A stretch of DNA of 64,000 nt from NCBI RefSeq assembly GCF_024448955.1, contig NZ_JAMOIH010000019.1, positions 1-64,000 of the forward strand, given 5' to 3'. A model generated the notes under the pieces. It was given only the letters and a program-made list of their open reading frames with translations. It was not told the DNA's origin and searched no databases. Shown one piece after another: positions 17,731 to 27,125 of this stretch; positions within the stretch are counted from its first letter, which is position 1; each line of letters opens with the position of its first letter. The translations under genes were made by a program, and so were the position numbers. Source of the DNA: Stutzerimonas stutzeri. Its GTDB lineage: Bacteria; Pseudomonadota; Gammaproteobacteria; Pseudomonadales; Pseudomonadaceae.

Positions 17731-18330
17731 ATGAAACTGTACGATCTGACCCTGTCCGGTAACTGCTACAAAGCGCGCCTGTTTCTCAGCCTGATCGGCC
17801 AGCCGGTTGAGCTGGTGCCGGTGAATCTGCTGCAAGGCGAGCACAAGCAACCGTCGTTTCTCACTATCAACCCGCGCGGGCAGGTGCCGGTTCTGGAGGA
17901 TGGCGATATCCGCGTGGTCGACTCCCAGGCCATCCTCGTCTATCTGGCACGGCGCTACGCCGACGAAGTCTGGTATCCGCAGGATGCGCTCACTCAGGCG
18001 CGCGTCGTTGGCTGGCTGAGTTTCGCCGCCAACGAGATGCATCACGGCCCGGCGACGGCTCGGGTAGGGCGCTTGTTCCGCCGCCCGATCGACGAACCCT
18101 TGACCACCAGCCGTGCTATTGCTGCTTTGCAGCTGGTCGAGCAGCAGCTCACCGAACATGCCTGGCTGGCCGAAACCGCTGCGCCAACCATCGCCGATCT
18201 CGCGGTATATCCCTATGCGGCACTGGCTGGCGAAGGCGGTATCGATCTCGGTCCGTACCCGGCAATCCGTGCCTGGTGCTCGCGCATCCGTGAGCTACCG
18301 GGCTACATCGGCATGCCTGGCCTGGAATAG
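17731..18330 (+). CDS. Glutathione S-transferase family protein
   Basis: 199-residue cytoplasmic GST. The N-terminal thioredoxin-like domain (1-78) starts MKLYDLTLSGNCYKARLFLSL and contains NPRGQVPVLEDGD with the cis-proline and VVDSQAILVYLARRY with the glutathione gamma-glutamyl-binding DSQAI. The C-terminal helical domain includes APTIADLAVYPYAAL. The start at 17731 has a GAAGGAG site; a codon at 17713 is too close to it. First gene of an apparent three-gene operon with a flavin-binding protein and an MBL-fold protein, under the divergent TetR regulator. A role in electrophile detoxification is inferred. Confidence 0.9.
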   Translation: MKLYDLTLSGNCYKARLFLSLIGQPVELVPVNLLQGEHKQPSFLTINPRGQVPVLEDGDIRVVDSQAILVYLARRYADEVWYPQDALTQARVVGWLSFAANEMHHGPATARVGRLFRRPIDEPLTTSRAIAALQLVEQQLTEHAWLAETAAPTIADLAVYPYAALAGEGGIDLGPYPAIRAWCSRIRELPGYIGMPGLE

Positions 18331-18341
18331 GAGGTATCGCG

Positions 18342-19271
18342 ATGAGCAGTCCGTTCCACGTCGGCGAGCAGTTGGTTCAGACCCGCGCTGGCGTTCGCGA
18401 AAAAGCTGAGCAGATAGGCAGTCGCGTGATCCGCCCATTCATGCCTGAGCAGCATCGGGAATTCTTCGCGCAATTGCCGGCGTTGTTAGTGGCGGCAGTG
18501 GACAGCGAAGGGCAGCCTCATGCATCGGTACTCTGCGGTGAGGCCGGGTTCGCCTGGTCGCCGCATCCGGCCCTGCTTTGTGTCGGCGCCAAGCCTCAAA
18601 TCGACGACTCGATCACGTCATTGCTGCAGCCGCGCGCCGCGGTCGGTTTGCTCGGGCTCGAGTGGCCGACCCGCAGACGCAACCGGATGAATGGGCGAGT
18701 CGTTGAAAGAGACGAGCGAGGCTTCAGCGTTGCGGTCGCGCAGTCGTTCGGCAATTGCCCGAAGTACATCCAGGCGCGTGATTGGCAGGTGATTCCGCGC
18801 CCGCCGGGTTTAATGCTCGAAGGCGATGGCCTGGACCAGCAGTGGCTGGCGCTGGTGACGGACGCGGACACGCTATTCATAGCCAGCCAGAGTTCGGATC
18901 CGCAGGGCGGCGGGGTGGATATTTCGCATCGTGGCGGCCCGGCCGGTTTTATCGAAGTCGGCCGGGACGGTCGGCTCTGGATGCCGGACTACAGCGGCAA
19001 CCGGCTATTCAACACGCTCGGCAATTTGCTTCGCGAGCCGCGCTGCGGGCTGTTGCTGATCGATTTCAGCAGCGGCGATCTGCTGCACCTGCAAGCACGG
19101 GCCGAGCTGGTCTGGCCTGAGCAATACGAGGCGTTGGGTGTCACACCGCCGCCCGGCGCGGAGCGAATGCTCGCGCTGACGCCGGGGCGTTGGACGCTAA
19201 GACGCTCGCGTCTGCCGTTGACGTTCGCTTCACCCCAGTTTTCGCCATTCCTTCCCGAGTCAGGAGTGTGA
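18342..19271 (+). CDS. Pyridoxamine 5'-phosphate oxidase-like FMN-binding protein
   Basis: 309-residue protein with two split-barrel halves of the PNPOx-like fold. The N-terminal part contains FFAQLPALLVAAVDSEGQPHASVLCGE (residues ~44-70) and the C-terminal half GGPAGFIEVGRDGRLWMPDYSGNRLFNTLGNLL (~211-243), both typical of flavin-nucleotide-binding proteins of the PNPOx-like superfamily. It is unlikely to be the vitamin B6 enzyme itself, which is shorter. A strong AGGAGG site and an 11-bp gap tie it to the GST gene. Reduction or binding of a reactive small molecule together with the GST is inferred only. Confidence 0.82.
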   Translation: MSSPFHVGEQLVQTRAGVREKAEQIGSRVIRPFMPEQHREFFAQLPALLVAAVDSEGQPHASVLCGEAGFAWSPHPALLCVGAKPQIDDSITSLLQPRAAVGLLGLEWPTRRRNRMNGRVVERDERGFSVAVAQSFGNCPKYIQARDWQVIPRPPGLMLEGDGLDQQWLALVTDADTLFIASQSSDPQGGGVDISHRGGPAGFIEVGRDGRLWMPDYSGNRLFNTLGNLLREPRCGLLLIDFSSGDLLHLQARAELVWPEQYEALGVTPPPGAERMLALTPGRWTLRRSRLPLTFASPQFSPFLPESGV

Positions 19272-19274
19272 GCC

Positions 19275-20024
19275 ATGCGCAGCCTGACTATTATCGGTCT
19301 GTCATTGATGCTGTTGGCCGGGACGCTGAACGCAGCGGAACTGCGCTTCAGCTTGGTTCGCACTGCGCAGACCACGTCCAGCGGTGAGTTCGCTTGGCGT
19401 GACGGTGGCTGGATAGCGCCGCCAGTGGTCAACCACATCGCCGTTCTGATCGAACATCAGGGCCGTCGGCTGTTATTCGGCACGGGCCTTGGCCGGCAGA
19501 TCGATGCGCAGCTGAACAGCGCGGTTCCCTGGCGGGAAAAGCGCTACAGGGCCGTACAGCCTGCGCGTGATCAGCTTGATCGCGATGGCATCAGCGTCGA
19601 CCGGGTCGTGCTGGGGTGTGCCCGTTGGGAGTACGCGTCCGGGCTGGCCGACTTCGCCGATCTGCCGGTCCTGGCCAATCCGGAAAGCATTCACTACGCC
19701 CGCACCGCAACGCCGCCCGCGGTGATCCCAGCGCAGTACGCCCATGGGGTCGATTGGCAGCCGCTGCGCTTCGAACGGCGTTCTTTTTATGGATTCGAGG
19801 ATAGCCTCGACCTGTTCGGCGACGGGCGGCTGATAGTGGTGGAACTGCCCGGGCATGGCGCGCTAGGGCTGTTTCTCACCCTGGATGATGGGCAGCGCTA
19901 CTTCTTTCATGGCGATGCCGTCGGCAGTGAAGGCGCGCAAAAGCCGCTACCTGCAGAGGTCTTGCAGGTGCGAGATGCTCAGCTGCAAGCGCGGCTCGGT
20001 TTTTATCCAACCTGGATCGAATAA
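19275..20024 (+). CDS. Degenerate metallo-beta-lactamase-fold exported protein
   Basis: 249-residue protein with a Sec signal peptide (residues 1-21, cleavage near LNAAE). The order of strands follows the MBL fold, but the metal-binding HxHxDH motif, expected after 'DRVVL', reads GCARWEYASGL (about residues 115-125), so all histidines and the aspartate are missing. Later landmarks survive in altered form: LPGHGALGLF and YFFHGDAVG. The C-terminal part that normally supplies the last His is short. It is probably not a di-zinc hydrolase; a binding or structural role is possible. Three bases separate it from the flavin-binding gene, so it is the last gene of the operon. Confidence 0.75.
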   Translation: MRSLTIIGLSLMLLAGTLNAAELRFSLVRTAQTTSSGEFAWRDGGWIAPPVVNHIAVLIEHQGRRLLFGTGLGRQIDAQLNSAVPWREKRYRAVQPARDQLDRDGISVDRVVLGCARWEYASGLADFADLPVLANPESIHYARTATPPAVIPAQYAHGVDWQPLRFERRSFYGFEDSLDLFGDGRLIVVELPGHGALGLFLTLDDGQRYFFHGDAVGSEGAQKPLPAEVLQVRDAQLQARLGFYPTWIE

Positions 20025-20139
20025 GGGGCTCTGCCAAGGCCGTTCTTGAGCGGCTCCGTTCGTCTGCTTGAATACGTGAACGAAACGCCAACAGCTAAGC
20101 TTAAGCCTGTGATTTTCCTAGGAAGCCAGGCCGGAATAT
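20025..20139. repeat. Possible dispersed repeat between operons
   Basis: The 115 bp before the GT51 gene contain GAACGAAACGCCAACAG (about 20078-20094), which also occurs with one difference at 27-43 at the start of the window. Both copies have GGCTCCG upstream. Two copies only suggest a dispersed intergenic repeat of the genome. Confidence 0.35.
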
Positions 20140-23100
20140 ATGGGCGCAGTATGGCGGAGCGATACCTCCCGGGCGGCTGGTGGCAAGCGCGCATCGAAGG
20201 CCAGCAAAACCGGTAGACCAACCACGCACGGCAGCCGTCTGGCTCGCCGCATGACGCTGTTGCTGGGCATCTCGCTGCTGGCAGGCGGCGGCTATGCGGC
20301 CTGGCATGAGATGCACACCTCAAAGCTGCAGGCGCTCTGGCTGAGCCGTTATGCCGAGAATCTCGACTATCGGGTCGAGCCCGGCGCGAGTACCAGTATC
20401 CGCTTCCCCGAGGCCGGGCCTTTCGATCGGCGTCTGGGCTATGCAGCGCTGCCGACATTTCTCGAGCGACTGACCGAGCGCGGTTTCGATATCCAGCAGC
20501 AGGTGCGTTTTTCGCCGGCCTTGCAACGCTACGCCAGCCACGGCTTCTTCCTGCCCTATCCGGAGAAATCGCAGGCGGGTCTAACGATAGACGATTGCCG
20601 TGGCGAGCCCCTATACGCCAACAGCTACCCACATCAGTACTACGAAACCTTCGAAGACGTGCCGCCCATCATCGCGATGAGCCTGCTGTTCATCGAGGAT
20701 CGTGGGCTGCTCAATGCCGAGCGACCCCGCGCCAACCCGGCGGTGGACTGGCCGCGTTTCACCATGGCGGCTGTGAGCCAGGTCGAAAAGAAGCTCGGCC
20801 TGCCGGTGCAGGCGGCTGGCGGCAGTACGCTCGCGACCCAGGTGGAGAAATACCGCCACTCGCCAGAAGGTCGAACCGGAAGCGTCGAAGAAAAGATTCG
20901 GCAGATGATATCGGCGAGCGTGCGCACCTACCGCGAAGGTCAGCAAACCTTGACCACGCGCAAGCGCATCGTGCGCGACTACCTCAACAGCGTGCCGCTG
21001 TCGGCGGCGTACGGTCACGGCGAAGTGCATGGCATCGCCGATGGGCTGCGCCTCTGGTTCGGCGCGGATTTCGCCGAGGTCAACCGTGCGCTGGACTCGC
21101 GCCGCAATGCCGATGTCAGTTATGAGGCGCGGGGCCTGGCGCTGCGCCAGGTGTTGTCGTTGCTGATCGCTCAGCGGCGCCCGTCCTATTACCTGTTCGC
21201 CGGGCGCGATGACATGGCGGCGCTCACCGACAGCCACATCCGGCTGCTGGCCAACGGTGGGGTGATTGGCACCCGGCTGCGCAATGCGGCGCTGCAGCAG
21301 AAGGTGGTGTTCCGTGATCTACGCCGCGAGCCGGGCATCCGCGAGGTGCCGACCAGTAAGGGCATCACCGCCGCGCGCATGCGCCTGAGCAGTCTGCTCG
21401 GCGTGTCGCTGTACGAACTGGATCGACTCGATCTGGCTGCCACCACGCCGTTGCACGGCGAATTGCAGAAGCAGGTCAGCGATTATCTGCTGCGCCTGGC
21501 GGAGCCGGAGTTTGCTGGTGAAGTAGGGCTGTTCGGCGAACGCATGTTGTCGCCGGAGCGCACCGCGGACGTCCGCTACAGCTTCACGCTGTTCGAGCGC
21601 GGTGAGCAGGGCTTCCGCGTGCGGGTACAGACCGACAACACCAACCAGCCGTTCGACATCAATGAAGGCAGCAAACTGGAGCTGGGCTCCACGGCCAAGC
21701 TGCGCGTGCTGACTACCTATCTCGAAGTGATTGCCGAGTTGCATGATCGCTACGCGCAAAGCGAGATCAGCGAGTTGCGCAAAGCCGAGGCGGTCGATCC
21801 GCTGACACGCTGGGCCGTGGGTTATCTGATCGAGAATAAGGATCGCAACCTGCCGGCGATGCTCGATGCGGCGCTGGAGCGCCGTTACTCGGCCAGCCCC
21901 GCCGAGCGCTTCTTCACGGGCGCCGGCATGCATCGATTCGGTAATTTCCGTCGGGAAGATGACGGGCGTTTGCCCACCATGCGCGAGGCTCTGCGAGAGT
22001 CGATCAACCTGCCGTTTGTGCGTCTGATGCGTGATCTGGTGAGGTACAGTACTTACCAGACATCCAATGGCTCCGAGCTGTTGAAGAGCGACGATAACCC
22101 CGAGCGGCGCGAATACCTGCGACGCTTCGCCGACCGCGAGGGCTCGGTGTTCCTTCAGCGCTTTTGGAAGAAATACCGCGGCAAGACCGCCGACGAACGC
22201 ATCGAAGTGCTGCTCGATGGCATGCGCCCGACGCCGCCCCGGCTCGCCGCGGTGCACCGCTACCTGATGCCGGAAGCCGATCGCGCCGCCTTTGATCGCT
22301 TCCTCAAGCAGGCCCTGCCGGGCGTCGAACTTAACGACGAGAAACTCGATTCGCTGTACACCCGTTACGGCCCCGGTGCCTATAGCCTGCCGGATCAGGG
22401 TTACATCGCCAGAGTGCATCCGCTGGATCTGTGGTTGCTGGGCTATCTGATCAAGCACCCGGACGCGGGAATCTCCGAGGTAATCGCTGCCAGCACCGCT
22501 GAGCGGCAGGAGGTCTACGGCTGGCTGTTCCGCAGTCGGCACAAGAGTGCGCGCGACAGTCGTATCCGCATCATGTTGGAAGTGGAAGCCTTCACCGATA
22601 TTCATCGCCGCTGGCAGCGCCTGGGTTATCCCTTCGAACACTTAGTGCCGTCGCTCGCCACCGCGCTGGGCAGCTCCGGCGATCGCCCGGCCGCGCTGGC
22701 GGAGTTGATGGGCATCATCGTCAATGACGGCGTAAGGCTGCCCAGTGTGCGTATCGACAGCCTACATTTTGCCAGCGACACGCCGTATGAAACGCGCGTG
22801 GGCATCAGGCCGAATACGGGTGTCAGGGTGCTGCACAGCGAAGTGGCCGCGGCTTTACGCGAAGCGCTCGCCAATGTCGTCGAGGGCGGTACGGCGCGGC
22901 GTCTGCGTGGCAGCTTTATGCAGGCTGACGGCGAACCGCTGCGTGTTGGGGGCAAGACCGGAACGGGCGACAACCGCATCCAGACCATCGGCGCGGGTGG
23001 CCGGCTGATCAGTTCGTTGGCGATCAACCGGACCGCCACCTTCGTGTTCTTTCTCGGCCCGAATCATTTCGGCACCTTGACTGCTTATGTTCCGGGGCGT

Positions 23101-23265
23101 GGCGCGGACAGCTTCCGCTTCACCTCGGCGCTGCCGGTGCAGGTGCTCAAGGGCATGGCGCCGATTCTTCAACCCTATCTGCAGGTTGGCGCGCAGACGC
23201 AATGCCAGCCGCCGACAGAGCCGATCAAGCCCACATTGACCGCCAGCATGGTGTCGGGCTCCTGA
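20140..23265 (+). CDS. Atypical class A penicillin-binding-like protein (GT51 transglycosylase-transpeptidase)
   Basis: Membrane-anchored peptidoglycan enzyme of 1041 residues. A basic N-terminus precedes one membrane helix (about 38-56). The GT51 domain has its catalytic glutamate at Glu186 (FIEDRGLL), then GGSTLATQVEKYRHSPEGR. The penicillin-binding domain shows SxxK as Ser517-TA-Lys520, SxN at Ser621-Ile-Asn623 and KTG at 939-941. The distance from SxxK to KTG (about 420 residues) is far longer than in PBP1a/1b, so a large insertion sits between SxN and KTG. Such proteins occur in many pseudomonads and their role is undefined. No lipoprotein activator is linked. An upstream purine stretch (AGGCCGG) precedes the chosen ATG. 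Confidence 0.85.
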   Translation: MGAVWRSDTSRAAGGKRASKASKTGRPTTHGSRLARRMTLLLGISLLAGGGYAAWHEMHTSKLQALWLSRYAENLDYRVEPGASTSIRFPEAGPFDRRLGYAALPTFLERLTERGFDIQQQVRFSPALQRYASHGFFLPYPEKSQAGLTIDDCRGEPLYANSYPHQYYETFEDVPPIIAMSLLFIEDRGLLNAERPRANPAVDWPRFTMAAVSQVEKKLGLPVQAAGGSTLATQVEKYRHSPEGRTGSVEEKIRQMISASVRTYREGQQTLTTRKRIVRDYLNSVPLSAAYGHGEVHGIADGLRLWFGADFAEVNRALDSRRNADVSYEARGLALRQVLSLLIAQRRPSYYLFAGRDDMAALTDSHIRLLANGGVIGTRLRNAALQQKVVFRDLRREPGIREVPTSKGITAARMRLSSLLGVSLYELDRLDLAATTPLHGELQKQVSDYLLRLAEPEFAGEVGLFGERMLSPERTADVRYSFTLFERGEQGFRVRVQTDNTNQPFDINEGSKLELGSTAKLRVLTTYLEVIAELHDRYAQSEISELRKAEAVDPLTRWAVGYLIENKDRNLPAMLDAALERRYSASPAERFFTGAGMHRFGNFRREDDGRLPTMREALRESINLPFVRLMRDLVRYSTYQTSNGSELLKSDDNPERREYLRRFADREGSVFLQRFWKKYRGKTADERIEVLLDGMRPTPPRLAAVHRYLMPEADRAAFDRFLKQALPGVELNDEKLDSLYTRYGPGAYSLPDQGYIARVHPLDLWLLGYLIKHPDAGISEVIAASTAERQEVYGWLFRSRHKSARDSRIRIMLEVEAFTDIHRRWQRLGYPFEHLVPSLATALGSSGDRPAALAELMGIIVNDGVRLPSVRIDSLHFASDTPYETRVGIRPNTGVRVLHSEVAAALREALANVVEGGTARRLRGSFMQADGEPLRVGGKTGTGDNRIQTIGAGGRLISSLAINRTATFVFFLGPNHFGTLTAYVPGRGADSFRFTSALPVQVLKGMAPILQPYLQVGAQTQCQPPTEPIKPTLTASMVSGS

Positions 23266-23388
23266 CTCAGCAGGTGATCGTCGCCAGCCACACGTCACTC
23301 AGGAAGATTGCCGGGCGCCTCCCGCTCGGCGAGACTGGCTCGATCAGCGCGCCCGATGGCGGGCGCCGAGCAGGGATGAGGGCCGAGC

Positions 23389-24180
23389 ATGAAACTGCCG
23401 ATCTATCAGGTCGACGCATTCACCGATGAGCTGTTCAAGGGCAACTCCGCTGCGGTGGTGCCGCTGGAGCAGTGGCTGAGCGATGCGCAGATGCAGTCGA
23501 TCGCCATCGAGAACAATCTTTCGGAAACCGCTTTTCTGGTCCGCGAGCCGGACGGTGCCTTTCACATTCGTTGGTTCTCGCCGTTGACCGAAATCGATTT
23601 CTGCGGCCACGCGACGCTGGCTAGCGCCTTCGTGCTGCTCCGTCAGGAAATGGCGACGGCGCCACTGACCTTTCGTGCAGCAGCGGTGGGCAACATCAGC
23701 GTCGCGCAGCTGGACGGCGGCCTGTTGGAGATGAACTTCCCCAACCGCGAACCCGAGCGCGTGGATAACCCGCCGGCGGAATTGTTCAACGGCCTCGGCG
23801 TCGTTCCGCAAGTTGTGCTGAGGAATAGTCAGGCCTGGTTCGCCGTATATGAGGACGAGGCTCAAGTTCGCAGCTTGACGCCGCACCTCGCCGCGCTCAA
23901 AACGCTCGCGCCCCTTGATGTGGTGATCACCGCGCCGGGGCGTGAGCAGGACTTCGTCTCGCGCTACTTCTGGCCCGCCAATGGTGGAGATGAGGACCCA
24001 GTCACCGGCTCGATTCATGCTGGCCTCGCGCCGTATTGGGCCGGACGTCTTGGCAAATCGTCGCTGGTCGCGCTGCAGGCCTCGCGTCGTAGCGGGCTGC
24101 TGTATTGCCGGGTGGAAGGGGAGCGCGTATTCGTCGCCGGGCGGGCAGTGCAGTACCTGCATGGAACCATCGAGGTTTAG
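23389..24180 (+). CDS. PhzF family epimerase/isomerase
   Basis: 263-residue member of the PhzF/DapF-like fold (two similar halves). The catalytic glutamate region is NNLSETAFLV (Glu47) and the second-half signature is GDEDPVTGSIHAGLAPYW, characteristic of PhzF-like proteins. The segment DFCGHATLASAFVL is also typical. Despite the family name there is no phenazine cluster here, so the substrate is unknown. It converges with the MocR-type regulator, 32 bp between stops. Confidence 0.9.
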   Translation: MKLPIYQVDAFTDELFKGNSAAVVPLEQWLSDAQMQSIAIENNLSETAFLVREPDGAFHIRWFSPLTEIDFCGHATLASAFVLLRQEMATAPLTFRAAAVGNISVAQLDGGLLEMNFPNREPERVDNPPAELFNGLGVVPQVVLRNSQAWFAVYEDEAQVRSLTPHLAALKTLAPLDVVITAPGREQDFVSRYFWPANGGDEDPVTGSIHAGLAPYWAGRLGKSSLVALQASRRSGLLYCRVEGERVFVAGRAVQYLHGTIEV

Positions 24181-24212
24181 CGTCGTGCGTGGCTTACTGC
24201 CGAGGCTTCGAT

Positions 24213-25622
24213 TCAGAACGATTTGATCATTCGTCCAAGCAATTCCATCGCCTTCTCGCTGCGTGCATCCCAAGGGTAGCCATGGTTCAACCGCGCGCAG
24301 TTTCGGAATCGTTGAGTGGCCGAGAATATCGGACCGGGGACGAGGCTGATGCCTTGGGCGAGCGCAAGCTGCAATAGCTGCAGGGAGTCGACCTGCTCCG
24401 GAAACTCGAACCACAGGAAGTAACCGCCGCTGGGCCGTGTGACCCGCGTAGTCGCCGGGAAATGCCGGGCGGCGGAGGCGAGCATGGCGCCCTGTTGCAT
24501 CTCCAGGGCGTGGCGCAGTTTGCGTAAATGACGATCGTAGCCGCCGTGTTGCAGATAATCGGCGATGGCAGCCTGGGCCGGGACGGAAGGCGAAATGGTG
24601 GTCATTAGTTTGAGTCGGCTGATCTGCTCGGCGTACCGCCCGCCGGCGACCCAGCCGACTCGATAACCCGGCGCGAGACTTTTGGAGAATGAGCCGCAGT
24701 GCATCACCAGACCCTGACGGTCATGGCTTTTGACGGGTTTAGGTGGTTCCTGAGTGAAGTAGAGCTCGGCGTAGACGTCGTCTTCGATCAGCGGCACCTG
24801 ATGACGCTGCAGCAGTTCGTAGAGCTGCAGTTTCTTCGGCTCACCCATGCTCGCGCCCAGCGGATTCTGCAGGCTGCTCATAAACCAGCACGCCTTGATC
24901 GGAAGCTTGGCGAGGCTGTCGGCGAGCGTTTCCAGATCGATGCCCTCGCGCGGATGCACGGGGATTTCCACCGCCTTGAGCTTGAGCCGTTCCAGTACCT
25001 GCAGCGTGGCGTAGAAGGCGGGCGCTTCGATGGCGACCAGATCACCCGGCTCGGTCACGACCTGCAGGCACAGATTCAGCGCCTCCATGGCGCCAGTGGT
25101 GATCACCAGTTCGTCCATCGGCAGCATCACGCCGCTGACCATGTAGCGCAGGGCGAGCTGCCGGCGCAGATCCGGATTGCCAGCCGTCATCTCGGCGACT
25201 ACTGCGCTGGTCGGCATGTCGCGTACGCACTGTGCCATGGAGCGTGCCAGGCGTTGCAGCGGGAACAGCTCAGGACTGGGAAAGGCTGAGCCGAAGGGCA
25301 CGGTGTCAGGATCACGCAGCGAGGCGAGCACCGAGAACACCAGATCGCTGACATCGACCTCGGTGGTTTCGGCCAGTCGTGGGCCGATCTCCGGTTCGTG
25401 CAGCGGGCGCTTGGCATGTTCGCGAACGAAGTAGCCCGAACGCGCCCGGGCCTGAATCAGGCCGCGGTCTTCCAATAGGTAGTAGGCCTGGAAGACAGTC
25501 GACGGGCTGACCCCATAGGTACGGCTGGCGTGGCGCACCGATGGCACCCTTTCGCCGGGCGCCAGTACGCCGGTGCGGATCAGTTCGGCTATCTCGTCAG
25601 CGAATTTTTCGTAGCGCTTCAT
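24213..25622 (-). CDS. MocR-type GntR/aminotransferase-like transcriptional regulator
   Basis: 469-residue fusion of an N-terminal GntR winged helix (about 1-70: RTGVLAPGERVPSVRHASRTYGVSPSTV) and a fold-type-I aminotransferase domain. The PLP-lysine motif is SFSKSLAPGYRVGWV, and the substrate-carboxylate Arg region is FRNCARLNHG near the C-terminus, so cofactor binding should be intact. MocR regulators sense PLP or amino-acid derivatives. The neighbouring phzF gene is a possible target, though the two genes converge and do not share a promoter. Confidence 0.9.
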   Translation of the reverse strand: MKRYEKFADEIAELIRTGVLAPGERVPSVRHASRTYGVSPSTVFQAYYLLEDRGLIQARARSGYFVREHAKRPLHEPEIGPRLAETTEVDVSDLVFSVLASLRDPDTVPFGSAFPSPELFPLQRLARSMAQCVRDMPTSAVVAEMTAGNPDLRRQLALRYMVSGVMLPMDELVITTGAMEALNLCLQVVTEPGDLVAIEAPAFYATLQVLERLKLKAVEIPVHPREGIDLETLADSLAKLPIKACWFMSSLQNPLGASMGEPKKLQLYELLQRHQVPLIEDDVYAELYFTQEPPKPVKSHDRQGLVMHCGSFSKSLAPGYRVGWVAGGRYAEQISRLKLMTTISPSVPAQAAIADYLQHGGYDRHLRKLRHALEMQQGAMLASAARHFPATTRVTRPSGGYFLWFEFPEQVDSLQLLQLALAQGISLVPGPIFSATQRFRNCARLNHGYPWDARSEKAMELLGRMIKSF

Positions 25623-25709
25623 GTGTCTGGCTCACCTTCGGCAATGCCGGGTGACGATACTGCACGACGCGGGGATGGTGCGTCTCGTGTTGCGCGGATC
25701 ATGACGCAC

Positions 25710-27125
25710 TCACGGATTGGCCGGCGCAACGAAGGTGCTGTGAGTACTGACGGCACTGTGCGGATCGTCCAGGTCCCGAACCTCGAACTGCAGCCTACGG
25801 CTCAGTGCACGGCTGTGGCTGGCGTCGGTGAGCGCCACGCTGACCGGCTGATCGGCGATCTCCCCCGGTGCCAGGCTGATTTCGCGTCGACCGTGCAGCT
25901 CGAACGGCCCCTCGCCGAGCGATATCGCGTACTGCCGGTGCTGCTGGGTCTTGTTGATGACCTTGAGGCTGTACATGTTTTCGATCTGGCCCTGCGTATT
26001 TTCGCGATACAGGGTGCGGTCCTTGGTGACGTCCAGCGAAAGCATCGGCCGGGCATCCAATGCCCAGACGAAGGCCCCGATCATCACCAGCATTGCCGCG
26101 GCGTAGCCGACCAGACGTGGGCGAAACAGACGCGTCCTGCCGCCCTGCAATGCGCGCTCGGATGTGAAGCGGACCAGTCCGCGCGCATAGCCCATCTTGT
26201 CCATCACGCTGTCGCAAGCATCGACGCAGGCGCCGCAGCTGATGCAGTCCAGTTGCAGGCCGTCGCGGATGTCGATTCCGGTGGGGCAGACCTGCACGCA
26301 GAGGGTGCAGTCGATGCAATCTCCGAGGCCCAGCGTGCGCGGATCATTGTCCTTGCGCCGCGCACCGCGACTTTCGCCACGGGCCGCATCGTAAGAAACC
26401 AGCAGGGTGTCAGCATCGAACATCACCGCCTGGAAGCGCGAGTAGGGGCACATGTGCAGGCATACCTTTTCCCGCAGCCATCCAGCGTTGAGGTAGGTCG
26501 CGGCGGTGAAGAAAAACAGCCAGAAGCCGGTGGACAGCCCGAGCTCGAAGGTGAACAGGTCTTGTACCAGTTCACGTACCGGCGTGAAGTAGCCGACGAA
26601 GGCGAGCGCCGTTGCGAGACTGACCACCAGCCAGATCGCGTGTTTGGCAGTGCGGCGTAGCAGCTTCGCGGCCGACCAGGGCGCGGCGTCGAGCTTGATC
26701 CGCTGGCCACGGTCGCCCTCGGTAACCTTTTCCGCCCACATGAAAATCCAGGTCCAGGTGCTCTGCGGGCAGGCGGAGCCGCACCATACGCGGCCGGCCA
26801 GCACCGTGATGAAGAACAGGCCAAAGGCCGCGATGATCAGCAATGCCGACAGCAGGATGAAGTCCTGCGGCCAGAAGGTGGCACCGAAGATGTGGAACTG
26901 CTGTTTGCCTAGATCCCAGAGCACCGCCTGGCGGCCGTCCCAGTTCAGCCACTGGGTGCCGAAGTAGAGCAACAACAACAGACCGCCGCCCAGCAGGCGC
27001 AGATTGCGAAACAGGCCGGAGAAGCTGCGGGTATGGATCGGTTCGCCCGTCTGGGCGGGCGTCAGGCGTATTGGTTTGCTCGGATCAACAGTGGCGATGA
27101 TCGTGGCGGGAATTCGTTCGGTCAT
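25710..27125 (-). CDS. ccoG: Cytochrome c oxidase accessory protein CcoG (RdxA/FixG family)
   Basis: Membrane-bound iron-sulfur protein needed for copper delivery to cbb3-type oxidase. About 471 residues with five hydrophobic helices, a GRVWCGSACPQSTW motif, HMCPYSRFQ, and two 4Fe-4S clusters with CIDCTLCVQVCP and CISCGACVDAC, followed by a periplasmic C-terminal immunoglobulin-like domain. The start at 27125 (MTERIPATI) is chosen; an in-frame ATG at 27146 adds seven residues and cannot be excluded. No ccoNOP genes are within the window. Confidence 0.92.
   Translation of the reverse strand: MTERIPATIIATVDPSKPIRLTPAQTGEPIHTRSFSGLFRNLRLLGGGLLLLLYFGTQWLNWDGRQAVLWDLGKQQFHIFGATFWPQDFILLSALLIIAAFGLFFITVLAGRVWCGSACPQSTWTWIFMWAEKVTEGDRGQRIKLDAAPWSAAKLLRRTAKHAIWLVVSLATALAFVGYFTPVRELVQDLFTFELGLSTGFWLFFFTAATYLNAGWLREKVCLHMCPYSRFQAVMFDADTLLVSYDAARGESRGARRKDNDPRTLGLGDCIDCTLCVQVCPTGIDIRDGLQLDCISCGACVDACDSVMDKMGYARGLVRFTSERALQGGRTRLFRPRLVGYAAAMLVMIGAFVWALDARPMLSLDVTKDRTLYRENTQGQIENMYSLKVINKTQQHRQYAISLGEGPFELHGRREISLAPGEIADQPVSVALTDASHSRALSRRLQFEVRDLDDPHSAVSTHSTFVAPANP

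Noticed and set aside
21319-22641. 440-residue minus-strand frame opposite the GT51 protein gene
   Set aside because: Antisense shadow of a gene with clear motifs; no ribosome site and no recognisable domain.
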